DNA from: Pseudomonas putida
GTDB taxonomy: Bacteria; Pseudomonadota; Gammaproteobacteria; Pseudomonadales; Pseudomonadaceae
DNA: 64,000 bases
Assembly: GCF_025905425.1 (NCBI RefSeq)
Contig: NZ_CP109603.1
Coordinates: 532,001-596,000 of the forward strand
Direction: 5' to 3'
Positions within the stretch are counted from its first letter, which is position 1. The number at the start of each line of letters is the position of its first letter. The notes under the pieces are model-generated. The model saw only the letters and a program-made list of their open reading frames with translations, did no database searches and was not told where the DNA came from. Below are positions 28,298 through 36,427 of the stretch, piece after piece. The position numbers and the translations under genes were made by a program.

Positions 28298-28385
28298 GCG
28301 TAGGGTAGCCTTGCCTAAAGAAACATCGCTCTAAACGCACCGTAGAGCGCTCTAGAGGCATGTAGGGTGTAGGGCAGATGTAGGA
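28298..28385. promoter_or_regulatory. Repeat-rich control region of the small-protein operon
   Basis: GCGTAGGG occurs near 28298, TGTAGGG in tandem at 28361-28367 and 28368-28374, and TGTAGGA at 28379-28385. The perfect palindrome TAGAGCGCTCTA is at 28343-28354. These are candidate operators or iteron-like sites. Confidence 0.45.
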
Positions 28386-28613
28386 TTAAGAGGCATTGAG
28401 CGCTTCGAGGAAGCTTGGGCTGATTAATGCGAACTCACCAGAGTCCACACACGAACCATCCGTGTGCTTGGCCAGCGTTGCAAAGTACTTATTTAGTACG
28501 AACTCTGACACCTCTATCAATTTATGTTGGGCAGCAATTCTTTCTGGCTTGCAGTCTTCAAAGCAGTTAACGATTAGGTTGGATTGACGATGGATGACTA
28601 GCCAGTTATTCAT
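28386..28613 (-). CDS. Island hypothetical protein, 75 aa
   Basis: An unrecognised small protein (MNNWLVIHRQSNLIVNCFEDCKPERIAAQ...) with two cysteines in CFEDC. Its ATG overlaps the stop of the upstream zinc-ribbon gene (ATGA at 28610-28613), so the two are coupled and may act together. Confidence 0.6.
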   Translation of the reverse strand: MNNWLVIHRQSNLIVNCFEDCKPERIAAQHKLIEVSEFVLNKYFATLAKHTDGSCVDSGEFALISPSFLEALNAS

Positions 28614-28843
28614 TGATTCACCACCAGATCGCTCAAGTACTCATTGATGGTTTGATTGGCCGAGAAAGCCTTAACTGTAAGCTCGGTAAAGATGATGTGC
28701 GGCACATGAAACTTTACCAACATTGTTTGATTTCTGTTGGAGCGAAAGAGTTTCGATCTGCAAGAGCTAGAGCAGGTTCGACTGTCTGATCGTCTATGTT
28801 GAAGCGATTTGTTGCAGATACAGCAGGTACGGGTATTCGTCAT
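28610..28843 (-). CDS. Island small protein with Cys4 zinc-ribbon motif
   Basis: This 77-residue protein begins TRTCCICNKSLQHRRSDSRTCSSSCRSKLFR, a CxxC...CxxxC cluster that looks like a zinc ribbon with a basic finger, followed by a domain (MLVKFHVPHIIFTELTVKAFSANQTINEYLSDLVV) that resembles a short ribbon-helix-helix-like segment. DNA binding is possible but unproven. AAGGAGGT lies five bases upstream of the ATG, a near-perfect ribosome site. Confidence 0.65.
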   Translation of the reverse strand: MTNTRTCCICNKSLQHRRSDSRTCSSSCRSKLFRSNRNQTMLVKFHVPHIIFTELTVKAFSANQTINEYLSDLVVNQ

Positions 28844-29155
28844 AAGACCTCCTTGGGTTATGAATTGAGTGGTTATGTTGTGTTATATAGAGCCCGGAAC
28901 GGGTAATCCGTTGGACAAAAAGAAGCCCTCAAACCGCAAGCGGTAGAGGGCATAAGGAAAGAATAGGTGACTTTGGGGAAATTAGAGGGAACCCAAAGGC
29001 GTGAGAGCTGCGCAGAGATGAGAAATACAGCACTCAGCAAATGTCAGACGACATAGAGGAATATCTGAAATCGAACTTAAAACAATTTCAGATATTGATT
29101 AATAATATCAATTGAACTCGGTTTTTGTCAATAGATGTTGCATGTATTTGAGCAT
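28844..29155. other. Noncoding stretch after the integrase with hairpins
   Basis: No gene was seen. It contains an 11-bp perfect inverted repeat ATATCTGAAAT / ATTTCAGATAT (29061-29095) just downstream of the integrase stop, a nearby ATTGAT/ATCAAT dyad, and a terminator at 28925-28951. Confidence 0.5.
28925..28951 (-). terminator. Terminator-like hairpin in minus orientation
   Basis: GCCCTC/GAGGGC outer and ACCGC/GCGGT inner stems are followed on the minus strand by TTCTTTTTG. Confidence 0.7.
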
Positions 29156-30679
29156 TTAATTGAATTTGAATGACAGCTTAGATAGCGCATCTAGTTTCTG
29201 CTGCGGGCTGGCACCTTCATCATACACATCATATGTAACAGTGCCGGTTTCATGCCCCACAATGTTTGCAATGGTAGGCCCGGGTACATTTGCTCGGACC
29301 AATAGAGTAACCACCATGGATCGTACACTGTGGAATACATACTGCGTGCCATAACCTTCCGCTTTTTTAAGTCTACCGAATGCCTTGCTGAGTGAGTCTG
29401 ATCTGATGCCGTATTGGTTGCCTGCTGAGCTGGGGAGTAAGAATCCATCAGCACTATCTGCAATCAGTCGAGCTACCGTGCTTTGGATTGCTGGATGTAT
29501 TGGTATTTCCCTAATGCCGGCAGCGGTTTTACTTTCGCCAATTTTGAAGCTTAATACACCTTCAATTTTCGAAATTGATTCTTTTCGAAGTTGTGCAATT
29601 TCCTCAATTCGGCATCCGGTGTACGCGCCAAGCATTATTAGGTCACACAATTTTTGATTTTTTTGTGCCTGAGCGACTGTGTAGAGACCTTCGATCTGCT
29701 CTCGGGTGAATGCCTTCCGTGATGCATCTACTTTAGCTTTGCCACGCACTTTTGGGAGTTCTTGTTCTTTGAATGGGTTGTCCTGACCTTTATGCAATTC
29801 CTGCCAGTGTGATTCGGTTTTCATCGCCCATTTCCAGAATGTTGAACCGGCTAATAGATACTGGGCTTTGGTCTTGCTTGATAAATTGAGCGTTTCCAGC
29901 CATCCAGCGACAGTCTCATTGGTCAAGGGTTTCCCTTGATCGCGTAGATGCTGGGAGAGCTTCTTGAGCTTGCTTTCCTGCTGGTCTATGGTCTTGTTTG
30001 CAATGCCTTCCTTAACTCGGTAAGCACGGAATTTCTCTAAGCGACCATCTGTAATGGGGCTGACAGGTTTGTATATTGCTGGGTTATGCACGATTGCCTT
30101 TGCTTCCTGATGCTCAGCGTCAGAAAGACTGTACTCTTCTGCAATACATGCTGCTTCCATGTCTGCTGTAATCATCAGAAGATCGTTTTGTAGTTCGAGA
30201 CCTTCGAGTGGCGTTATGCCTTTCTCAAAGAGCCGCAACATCTTATCCGCATGGTTAATAAATCTATCCGCAAAATCGTTGATCCCATCTGATCTTAAAT
30301 CATCAGCCATGCGGTGAAGGTCTTGTATCAGGGCAGCCCGTCCCCTAGGTGGTGGGGGCGGTGGTGTGCTTAAGTCAGGTGGTGTGAGCAGGAAGTTGAC
30401 AGCCTTACTCCGGCTCGTCTGAATGCCCAGTCCTGCTTGGTGCTGAGCAAGTCGCCACTGGTCGCCTGATACGAGCTTCCGCTCCCTTGCTGCTGCAATT
30501 TGAGCCTTCCACTGTGCGAGGATCGGTAGTCGTCTGTCCATCGCTTCGGCCCGGTTGCTGGTGCCGGTGGTCTTGATTAGCTTGGCACGCCCACCAAAGG
30601 CATGCCGCACATCGGCAGGCACTGCCATACGGACATACCATGTCGATTCTCCATCTTTCTGGGTGAGGTGGTCGGCCAT
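29156..30679 (-). CDS. int: Site-specific tyrosine integrase (DUF6538-type N terminus)
   Basis: This 507-residue integrase starts at the ATG at 30679 (GGAG nine bases upstream), preferred to the codon at 30703. The N-terminal region (HLTQKDGESTWYVRMAVPAD) resembles the DUF6538 arm domain, a core-binding SAM-like domain follows (about 200-310), and the catalytic domain has Arg in GAYTGCRIEEIAQL, HSVRSMVVTLL and the nucleophile in TYDVYDEG. The right arm repeats lie 16-38 bases before its start and may let Int control its own gene. Its place next to attR makes it the likely integrase of the island. Confidence 0.92.
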   Translation of the reverse strand: MADHLTQKDGESTWYVRMAVPADVRHAFGGRAKLIKTTGTSNRAEAMDRRLPILAQWKAQIAAARERKLVSGDQWRLAQHQAGLGIQTSRSKAVNFLLTPPDLSTPPPPPPRGRAALIQDLHRMADDLRSDGINDFADRFINHADKMLRLFEKGITPLEGLELQNDLLMITADMEAACIAEEYSLSDAEHQEAKAIVHNPAIYKPVSPITDGRLEKFRAYRVKEGIANKTIDQQESKLKKLSQHLRDQGKPLTNETVAGWLETLNLSSKTKAQYLLAGSTFWKWAMKTESHWQELHKGQDNPFKEQELPKVRGKAKVDASRKAFTREQIEGLYTVAQAQKNQKLCDLIMLGAYTGCRIEEIAQLRKESISKIEGVLSFKIGESKTAAGIREIPIHPAIQSTVARLIADSADGFLLPSSAGNQYGIRSDSLSKAFGRLKKAEGYGTQYVFHSVRSMVVTLLVRANVPGPTIANIVGHETGTVTYDVYDEGASPQQKLDALSKLSFKFN

Positions 30680-30694
30680 CTGAGTAATCTCCAA

Positions 30695-30717
30695 TTTGAC
30701 CACTCATTTTGACCACT
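30695..30717 (+). repeat. Right arm-type direct repeats of the integrase
   Basis: TTTGACCACT occurs at 30695-30704 and 30708-30717, same orientation and spacing as the left pair, directly upstream of int. Confidence 0.75.
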
Positions 30718-30777
30718 CAAGCCTACAAAAGCCAATAGATGCCGTGGTTTGTGGGCTGTAGAACTGAAATCTTAGAG

Positions 30778-30797
30778 TCCCTATCTCTCCGCCATAT
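30778..30797 (+). repeat. attR core repeat
   Basis: This is the right copy of the 20-bp sequence from the 3' end of tRNA-Ser; it marks the right end of the island. Confidence 0.88.
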
Positions 30798-30804
30798 ATC
30801 GAGA

Positions 30805-30836
30805 AGCCCCGCAGATGAAAATCTGCGGGGCTTTTT
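30805..30836 (+). terminator. Presumed original tRNA-Ser terminator, displaced
   Basis: AGCCCCGCAGAT / ATCTGCGGGGCT is a 12-bp perfect stem with loop GAAA and a T run, eight bases past attR. Confidence 0.9.
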
Positions 30837-30848
30837 CGTTGTCTGGCG

Positions 30849-31124
30849 TTAATGCTTCATCATCCCGAGCTCCGCATCATCCAGCAGTGCCTTGGCCATC
30901 GCGCTCAGGTAATGCGAAGCCCAGATCAACTTCTGATCGCCATCCATCAACCCGGTCAGGGTCATGTCGCGTACGTAGCCCATCAGCTCGGATGCCTGTT
31001 CGCGGGCGCTTTGGCAGCAGATGCCGGGTTCGATGCGAAAGAGTGGGTGGGTTTGGTTTTCGCCTTGGTAGAACGTTGTCAGGCCGACGGTAGTGGGCGG
31101 CTTTGGGGTGGCTGTAGTCGTCAT
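30849..31124 (-). CDS. DUF3077-like small protein
   Basis: A 91-residue soluble protein, MTTTATPKPPTTVGLTTFYQGENQTHPLF..., with a helical C-terminal half (AREQASELMGYVRDMTLTGLM). It fits the DUF3077 family common in Pseudomonas, usually found near DUF6124-type genes as here. Function is unknown. The gene is host, just outside the island. Confidence 0.7.
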   Translation of the reverse strand: MTTTATPKPPTTVGLTTFYQGENQTHPLFRIEPGICCQSAREQASELMGYVRDMTLTGLMDGDQKLIWASHYLSAMAKALLDDAELGMMKH

Positions 31125-31154
31125 TTGAACTCCCTGGAATCTTTAGTGCCGGGT

Positions 31155-31194
31155 CGGGCCTCTTCGCGGGCAAGCCCGCGAAGGGGCCGGGCCT
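31155..31194. repeat. Collapsed REP hairpin
   Basis: GGCCTCTTCGCGGGC and CCCGCGAAGGGGCC meet at AAG. The two arms of a REP unit are joined directly without the usual spacer. Confidence 0.75.
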
Positions 31195-31216
31195 GGCTAC
31201 GCAGCTTTTCGAATGT

Positions 31217-31480
31217 TCAATGCACCGTGCCCGGCGCTGCGGGGATGTGCGGCTGCATCTGCAATTGCATCAAGGCGGACTCCACCAGGCTTTGTACTGC
31301 CTCCATCTCGTGGATGACTGCCTGCATCACGATCGAGCTGGGGGAGGTGGGTTTGAGTTGCACGGATTGGCGGGCTACGAAGAGGGCACAGAGGACGTAC
31401 TCTGTGGATTGGATCAGGGTGTCCTGCAGTATCTGCGAGGAATCGAGGGAGTAGGGCGGATCGGGGACTATCTTGCGCAT
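31217..31480 (-). CDS. DUF6124-like small protein
   Basis: An 87-residue soluble helical protein, MRKIVPDPPYSLDSSQILQDTLIQ..., with a helix-rich body (VMQAVIHEMEAVQSLVESALMQLQM). It resembles the DUF6124 family of Pseudomonas. AAGGAG precedes the ATG. It shares strand and orientation with the DUF3077-like gene, separated by a REP hairpin. Function is unknown. Confidence 0.65.
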   Translation of the reverse strand: MRKIVPDPPYSLDSSQILQDTLIQSTEYVLCALFVARQSVQLKPTSPSSIVMQAVIHEMEAVQSLVESALMQLQMQPHIPAAPGTVH

Positions 31481-31912
31481 GAAAGCTCCTTGGGTAAGTG
31501 GAGCTGCCTGGCAACGCTGTCAAACGAATGGAGGCAGCTATACACAGGTTGACAGACCGGTACCCAAGCAACCCGGCGCACACGAATGTGCCCTATGTAC
31601 AGCCGCCATGAAGCGCTGTAACGGAAACTTGGGTTGTCGGCCTGTCAAAGCCAGTCGTTGATTTGGCAACGACAGGGCGAGACTAGAGCGCGACCCAAGC
31701 ACTCGCAACAGTTTGAGCGGATCGGCAGTATGTTTGGGAAATGGACTACAAGATAGGGGAAAAAACTGAAGGTTAGCTGTAGGGCGGAAGGCTGATTTGC
31801 CATCCTTTATAGTCCAGGAAATGAGAACTGCGCTCTCCTGTTGTTTATGCGTTCTGGATAAACCCTGGGGCTGCGTAGCAGCCCCGGCAATCTCGAACCC
31901 GAATGACAACCC
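31481..31912. other. Noncoding host stretch
   Basis: About 430 bases hold no supported gene. A perfect hairpin GGGGCTGC / GCAGCCCC (31867-31885) lies just past the lysE-type stop and may end that transcript. Confidence 0.5.
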
Positions 31913-32530
31913 TCAGCGCATCGCCGCCAGCTTGATCCCGAACCCGACCAGGCAAGCCCCCGCCAACCGCTCGAACAGGTTGGCAATCCGTGGGTTCGCG
32001 CGCATGCGTTCGGCCAGCTTGTGGGTCAGCACCACCGCAATCAACCCATACAGGAACGTCACCACCGCCACGGTCGCCGCCAGGAAGCCAAAGGTCACCA
32101 ACCCTTGGTGCTTCACCGGGTCGACAAACAGCGGGAAAAACGCCATGTAGAACATGATCGCCTTGGGGTTGAGCAAGGTGATCATCATCGTCTGGCGCAA
32201 GTAATGGCCGTTGTCCATGCGGCTCGCACGCGGGGCGCCGCCAGGTTTGCTCAGCAGCATGCGCAGCCCCAGGTAGGCCAGGTACGCAGCCCCCGCCCAT
32301 TGCACCACGTGGAAGGCGGCGGGGTAGGCGGCAAGCAGGGTGGCAACGCCGGCCACGGCCAGCCACAGCAGCACCTGGTCACCCAGAATCACCCCGCAGG
32401 TTGCCGCAAGCCCAGCTTTGATGCCGCCCTTGCCCGTGGCAGTGATCAAGGCAAAGTTGCCCGGGCCGGGGATGGCCAGGACGATGATGAAGGCGATGAC
32501 AAAGGCGCCGTAGTCGGTAACACCGAGCAT
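31913..32530 (-). CDS. LysE/RhtB family amino-acid exporter
   Basis: The 205-residue protein has six hydrophobic segments and the family opening FVIAFIIVLAIPGPGNFALI. LysE/RhtB members export amino acids or derivatives; the substrate is not shown by sequence or context. The ATG at 32530 has AGGAG seven bases upstream; the frame extends to 32602 without a better start. Confidence 0.87.
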   Translation of the reverse strand: MLGVTDYGAFVIAFIIVLAIPGPGNFALITATGKGGIKAGLAATCGVILGDQVLLWLAVAGVATLLAAYPAAFHVVQWAGAAYLAYLGLRMLLSKPGGAPRASRMDNGHYLRQTMMITLLNPKAIMFYMAFFPLFVDPVKHQGLVTFGFLAATVAVVTFLYGLIAVVLTHKLAERMRANPRIANLFERLAGACLVGFGIKLAAMR

Positions 32531-32734
32531 GGGGAAACTCCTGTAAGCGTGCAGATGCGGGGCAGAACTACAGACTATCTTCCGCTGCGGCCTACTTTTC
32601 AACTGTCCATTAATACGGCGATAACGCGACGTATTGTTACATCACGGCCTGAGCGACTTGGATCCAATGCCTTGGTTCTGTATGATTCGGACGCCATCAG
32701 TACGATGGCCGACGATTCATTTAAAGGACTTAGT

Positions 32735-32926
32735 ATGAAAAAGCTGTTGAAAGCCACTGTTGCCGTTGCTGTCGTTTCGGGCGTTGCCCTGCTGTCCGGC
32801 TGCACTGGTCAAGTCTACAACCAGCAGAAGAACTGCTCGTACGACTACCTGTTCCACCCTTCGGTTTCCATCTCCAAGGTCATCGGTGGCTGCGGCCCAA
32901 TCGATAAACTGCCTCAGCAGCAGTAA
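32735..32926 (+). CDS. Small outer-membrane-type lipoprotein, 63 aa
   Basis: MKKLLKATVAVAVVSGVALLSGC is a signal peptide with lipobox LLSGC (lipidated Cys23). The mature 41 residues contain two further cysteines (NCSYDYLF, GGCGPIDK) likely to form a disulfide. The function is unknown. A strong terminator follows. Confidence 0.85.
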   Translation: MKKLLKATVAVAVVSGVALLSGCTGQVYNQQKNCSYDYLFHPSVSISKVIGGCGPIDKLPQQQ

Positions 32927-33274
32927 TCTTGGCGATACCCTGATCGCGGCGCTTGCGGCGTGATCCAAGGACCCCGGTCATGCAAATGGCCGGGGTCTTT
33001 TGTTTTTCCAGCAGTCGTCCACGTATCCACTTTTCCGTACACCTGGGACAACCTGTCGCCTTGACGCACAGCCCCTCAATTTGTTTGTGCTGGCAATTCA
33101 GTTACAATCGGAAAATCGTTTCAGCCATGGCGGGTCAACTCGACCATCGGCTGTGCGTTGACTGTTTCTCTTGGCTGCTGACTCCAATGATCAATAACAA
33201 GCGCGCGCTAAAGGACAGAGAGATACGAGGCCCAGCCTAGGCCTCCCTTACGTGCTAATCATTGGAATCGATCA
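32927..33274. other. Upstream region of mqo, no gene
   Basis: It begins with the lipoprotein terminator. It holds possible promoter sequence around 33095-33125 (GTTACAAT) but no gene. Confidence 0.5.
32970..33004 (+). terminator. Terminator after the small lipoprotein gene
   Basis: GACCCCGG and CCGGGGTC pair around TCATGCAAATGG, followed by a T-rich run. Confidence 0.88.
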
Positions 33275-34912
33275 ATGTTCAAGAAAGCTGGCAAGACCTT
33301 GCTGGGTCTGGCTGTCGCGGCGAGCGTCATGCAAGCGCACGCGGCAGAAACCAAGAAAGTCGACGTGCTGCTGGTCGGCGGCGGCATCATGAGCTCCACC
33401 CTGGCGGTCTGGCTGCACGAGCTGGAGCCGAGCTGGTCGATGGAAATGGTCGAGCGCCTGGACGGCGTCGCCGAAGAAAGCTCCAACGGCTGGAACAACG
33501 CCGGTACCGGCCACTCCGCGCTGGCCGAGCTGAACTACACCCCTGAAGACAAAGACGGCAACGTCAACATCACCAAGGCCATCGAAATCAACGAAGCCTT
33601 CCAGATCTCCCGCCAGTTCTGGTCGTGGCAGGTGCGTCAGGGTGTGCTGAAGAACCCGCATTCGTTCATCAACAGCACCCCGCACATGAGCTTCGTCTGG
33701 GGCGATGACAACATCAAGTTCCTCAAGAAGCGTTATGACGCGCTGCAGGCAAGCCCGCTGTTCCGCCCGATGCAGTACTCCGAGGACCACGCGCAGATCG
33801 CCAAGTGGGTCCCGCTGATGATGCAAGGCCGCGACCCGAACCAGAAGCTGGCCGTGACCTGGACGCCGATTGGCACCGACGTCAACTTCGGCGAGATCAC
33901 CCGCCAGTTCGTTGGCCACCTGAAGACCCAGGACAAGTTCGACCTGAAGCTGTCCAGCGAAGTGCAGGACATCACCCGCAACAAGGACGGCTCCTGGCAC
34001 GTCGAGTACAAGAACCTGAAGGACGGTACCGAATCGGCCACCGACGCCAAGTTCCTGTTCATCGGTGCCGGCGGCGGCGCGCTGAAGCTGCTGCAGAAGT
34101 CGGGCATCCCGGAGGCCAAGGAATACGCAGGCTTCCCGGTGGGTGGCTCGTTCCTGGTGACCGAGAACCCGACCGTTGCCATGCAGCACATGGCCAAGGC
34201 CTACGGCATTGCCTCGACTGGCGCACCGCCCATGTCGGTACCGCACCTGGACACCCGCGTGCTGGACGGCAAGCGGGTGATCCTGTTCGGGCCATTCGCC
34301 ACCTTCTCGACCAAGTTCCTGAAAAACGGCTCGTACCTCGACCTGCTGGGCAGCACCACGCTGCACAACGTGTGGCCGATGACCAAGGTCGGTATCGAAC
34401 AATACCCGCTGGTGGAGTACCTCGCTGGCCAGCTGATGCTGTCTGACGACGACCGCTTCGAAGCCCTGCGCACCTACTTCCCGAACGCCAAGAAAGAAGA
34501 TTGGCGCCTGTGGCAGGCGGGCCAGCGCGTGCAGATCATCAAGCGTGATGCCGAGAAGGGCGGCGTGCTGAAGCTGGGCACCGAAGTCGTGGCCTCCGAA
34601 GACCGCACCATTGCCGGCCTGCTGGGTGCCTCGCCAGGTGCATCGACTGCTGCACCGATCATGCTGACCGTGCTGGAAACCGTGTTCAAAGAGAAAGTGG
34701 CAACGCCTGAGTGGCAAGCCAAGATCAAAGAAATCGTGCCGAGCTATGGCACCAAGCTCAATGATTCGGCAGCCGCCACGCAGAAAGAGTGGAACTACAC
34801 CGCTGAAGTGCTGCAGCTGGAGAAGCCGCCAGTGATCGACGCGAGCGTTGATTTCGGCGGTGCGCCAACCCAGCCGGTTGAAAGCAAGCCTGAGAACGAC
34901 ATGGCGCTGTAA
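33275..34912 (+). CDS. mqo: Malate:quinone oxidoreductase
   Basis: Mqo oxidises malate to oxaloacetate and passes electrons to quinones at the cytoplasmic membrane. The 545-residue protein has the FAD-binding [16 protein letters not shown] motif at residues 32-47, [17 protein letters not shown], and SPGASTA near the C terminus. Unusually, residues 1-23 ([23 protein letters not shown]) look like a signal peptide or membrane anchor in front of the dinucleotide fold. Pseudomonas putida carries several Mqo paralogs, and this is one of them. Confidence 0.95.
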   Translation: MFKKAGKTLLGLAVAASVMQAHAAETKKVDVLLVGGGIMSSTLAVWLHELEPSWSMEMVERLDGVAEESSNGWNNAGTGHSALAELNYTPEDKDGNVNITKAIEINEAFQISRQFWSWQVRQGVLKNPHSFINSTPHMSFVWGDDNIKFLKKRYDALQASPLFRPMQYSEDHAQIAKWVPLMMQGRDPNQKLAVTWTPIGTDVNFGEITRQFVGHLKTQDKFDLKLSSEVQDITRNKDGSWHVEYKNLKDGTESATDAKFLFIGAGGGALKLLQKSGIPEAKEYAGFPVGGSFLVTENPTVAMQHMAKAYGIASTGAPPMSVPHLDTRVLDGKRVILFGPFATFSTKFLKNGSYLDLLGSTTLHNVWPMTKVGIEQYPLVEYLAGQLMLSDDDRFEALRTYFPNAKKEDWRLWQAGQRVQIIKRDAEKGGVLKLGTEVVASEDRTIAGLLGASPGASTAAPIMLTVLETVFKEKVATPEWQAKIKEIVPSYGTKLNDSAAATQKEWNYTAEVLQLEKPPVIDASVDFGGAPTQPVESKPENDMAL

Positions 34913-34930
34913 GCGACACTGTTGTGAACG

Positions 34931-34961
34931 AAAGCCACGGGGGTGACCTCGTGGCTTTTTT
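34931..34961 (+). terminator. Terminator after mqo
   Basis: AAAGCCACG and CGTGGCTTT flank GGGGTGACCT; a T run follows. Confidence 0.9.
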
Positions 34962-35069
34962 GTTTCCGGGCAAAGCCGCTGATCGGAAACCCAGGCGGGA
35001 ACTAATAAAAACATATTTTGATGCTTAAATTAATCTTGTCAGTCGATCCCCCTCCAGGAGGGTGCCGTC

Positions 35070-35708
35070 ATGAACCTCAAGATTGCTGCCTTACTGCTGC
35101 TAGCGCTGTGCGCACAGCCGGCATGGAGCCAGAGTTACTCAACCGCTACCCCCGCCGCCAAACCCGCCGCAGCTGGTGCACTGACCACGCGCCTGGCCCT
35201 GCGCGACCTCTGGGTCGAGCACATTTTCTGGGTCCGCAACTACGCTGTGGCCAACCAGGCCGGCAATGCCAAGCAAGCCGAAGTCGCGGCCAACGAAGTG
35301 GTCGCCGATGCCACCCGGATCGCCAACAGCATTGCGCCGTTGTACGGCCAGACGGCAGCCGACCAGTTGCTCAAACTGCTCGCCGGCCACTGGGGTGCCA
35401 TCAAGCACTACAGTGATGCCACCGTGGGCAAGGACAAAAAAGGCCAGCAGGCCGCCGTCGATGACCTGACCAGCAACGCCAAGGCGATTGCCGCGTTCCT
35501 GGCCAAGGCCAACCCCAACCTGCCCGAGCAGACGCTGATCACCATGCTGGGCGCCCATGGCGGCCATCATATTGCGCAGATCGACCAGCTTGCCGCGGGC
35601 GACTACGCCGGTGAGGCACGCACCTGGGGGATGATGCGCGAGCATATCCTGGCACTGGCGGACGCCTTGACGGCAGCGCTGGTCAAGCAGTTCCCGGACA
35701 AGTTCTGA
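35070..35708 (+). CDS. Exported His-rich helical protein, 212 aa
   Basis: Residues 1-20 (...LLLALCAQPAWS) form a Sec signal peptide. The mature part is helical with spaced histidines (VEHIFWVR, GHWGAIKHYSD, GAHGGHHIAQID), a pattern that could bind metal in a four-helix bundle, but no family can be named with confidence. Its stop overlaps the start of the downstream regulator by ATGA, so the two are co-translated and probably functionally linked. Confidence 0.75.
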   Translation: MNLKIAALLLLALCAQPAWSQSYSTATPAAKPAAAGALTTRLALRDLWVEHIFWVRNYAVANQAGNAKQAEVAANEVVADATRIANSIAPLYGQTAADQLLKLLAGHWGAIKHYSDATVGKDKKGQQAAVDDLTSNAKAIAAFLAKANPNLPEQTLITMLGAHGGHHIAQIDQLAAGDYAGEARTWGMMREHILALADALTAALVKQFPDKF

Positions 35709-36325
35709 TGCTCGAAGGGCTTGGCCGTACCCAACAGGACCTGCTCCATGCGTTGTTGCACCAGCCGGCAGGCATGAGCATCGACGACCTGGCGCAGGCC
35801 CTGGCCATTACGCGTACGGCCGTGCGTCAGCACCTGGCCGCACTGGAGCGCGACGGCCTGGTGATGCGCGGCGCCACCCGGCCCACCGGGCGGCGCCCGG
35901 AGCAACTGCACCAGCTCACCGAGCATGCCCGTGAGCTGTTCCCACGGCAGTACCCGCTGTTGGCCAATCTGCTGATCGGTGAAGTGGCCGGGATCATCGG
36001 CCATGACGCCCTGCGGGTGCTGATGCGCCAGTTGGGGCGCAAGCTGGCGGCGGACCTGGAACAGCAGGTGGTGGATGAGGCGCGCATCGTGCAGCACATG
36101 AACACGGCCGGGTATGAGGCCGAGGTGTTCTTTCGTTCAGCCGGGGAGCCGCAGATCGTGGCGCACAATTGTGTGTTCCATCACTTGGCCAAGGCGCATC
36201 CCGTGGTCTGCGAGCTGGACCTGGCGTTGATCGGGGCGTTGGGAGGCGCAGAGGTCAGCCATGAGGAATGCATGTTGAGGGGAGGGCAGGTGTGCAGGTT
36301 TGCACTGATCAAGAAAGACCTGTGA
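35708..36325 (+). CDS. HTH regulator with four-cysteine C-terminal domain (SufR-like)
   Basis: The 205-residue protein has an N-terminal winged helix (MSIDDLAQALAITRTAVRQHLAALERDGLV, residues 23-52) and a C-terminal domain with Cys155, Cys168, Cys188 and Cys196. The C-x12-C spacing and fold resemble the iron-sulfur repressor SufR, so cluster or redox sensing is a reasonable hypothesis. It is the downstream partner of the His-rich exported protein. Confidence 0.75.
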   Translation: MLEGLGRTQQDLLHALLHQPAGMSIDDLAQALAITRTAVRQHLAALERDGLVMRGATRPTGRRPEQLHQLTEHARELFPRQYPLLANLLIGEVAGIIGHDALRVLMRQLGRKLAADLEQQVVDEARIVQHMNTAGYEAEVFFRSAGEPQIVAHNCVFHHLAKAHPVVCELDLALIGALGGAEVSHEECMLRGGQVCRFALIKKDL

Positions 36326-36339
36326 TGTTGTTCATGCCT

Positions 36340-36423
36340 GCCTCTTCGCGGGCAAGCCCGATACCACAGATACCCCGCTAATCTCCTGTGGGAGCGGGCT
36401 TGCCCCGCGAAGAGGCCCGCACA
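36340..36423. repeat. REP pair
   Basis: A left unit CCTCTTCGCGGGCAAGCCCG is truncated after the core; a right unit CTGTGGGAGCGGGCTTGCCC is complete. Confidence 0.85.
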
Positions 36424-36427
36424 GGAA

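Larger units (their letters stand above)
22515..30797. mobile_element. Integrative island at tRNA-Ser(CGA), about 8.26 kb
   Basis: The 20-bp direct repeat TCCCTATCTCTCCGCCATAT marks both ends (22515-22534, within the intact tRNA and 3 bases beyond, and 30778-30797). Inside each end, at similar distance (about 60 bases), lies a doublet of TTTGACCACT. A tyrosine integrase gene reads leftward from the right end. The gene content is small, lower in GC than the flanks, and lacks capsid, tail or lysis genes. It could be a satellite, a phage remnant or a plasmid-like integrative element. Confidence 0.9.

Noticed and set aside
28298..28385. CRISPR-like or iteron array
   Set aside because: TGTAGGG repeats are too few and irregular; there are no spacers or cas genes.
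33272..35014. A 580-codon frame opposite mqo
   Set aside because: It is a shadow of mqo, which has clear family motifs. The antisense translation is low in structure and has no ribosome site.
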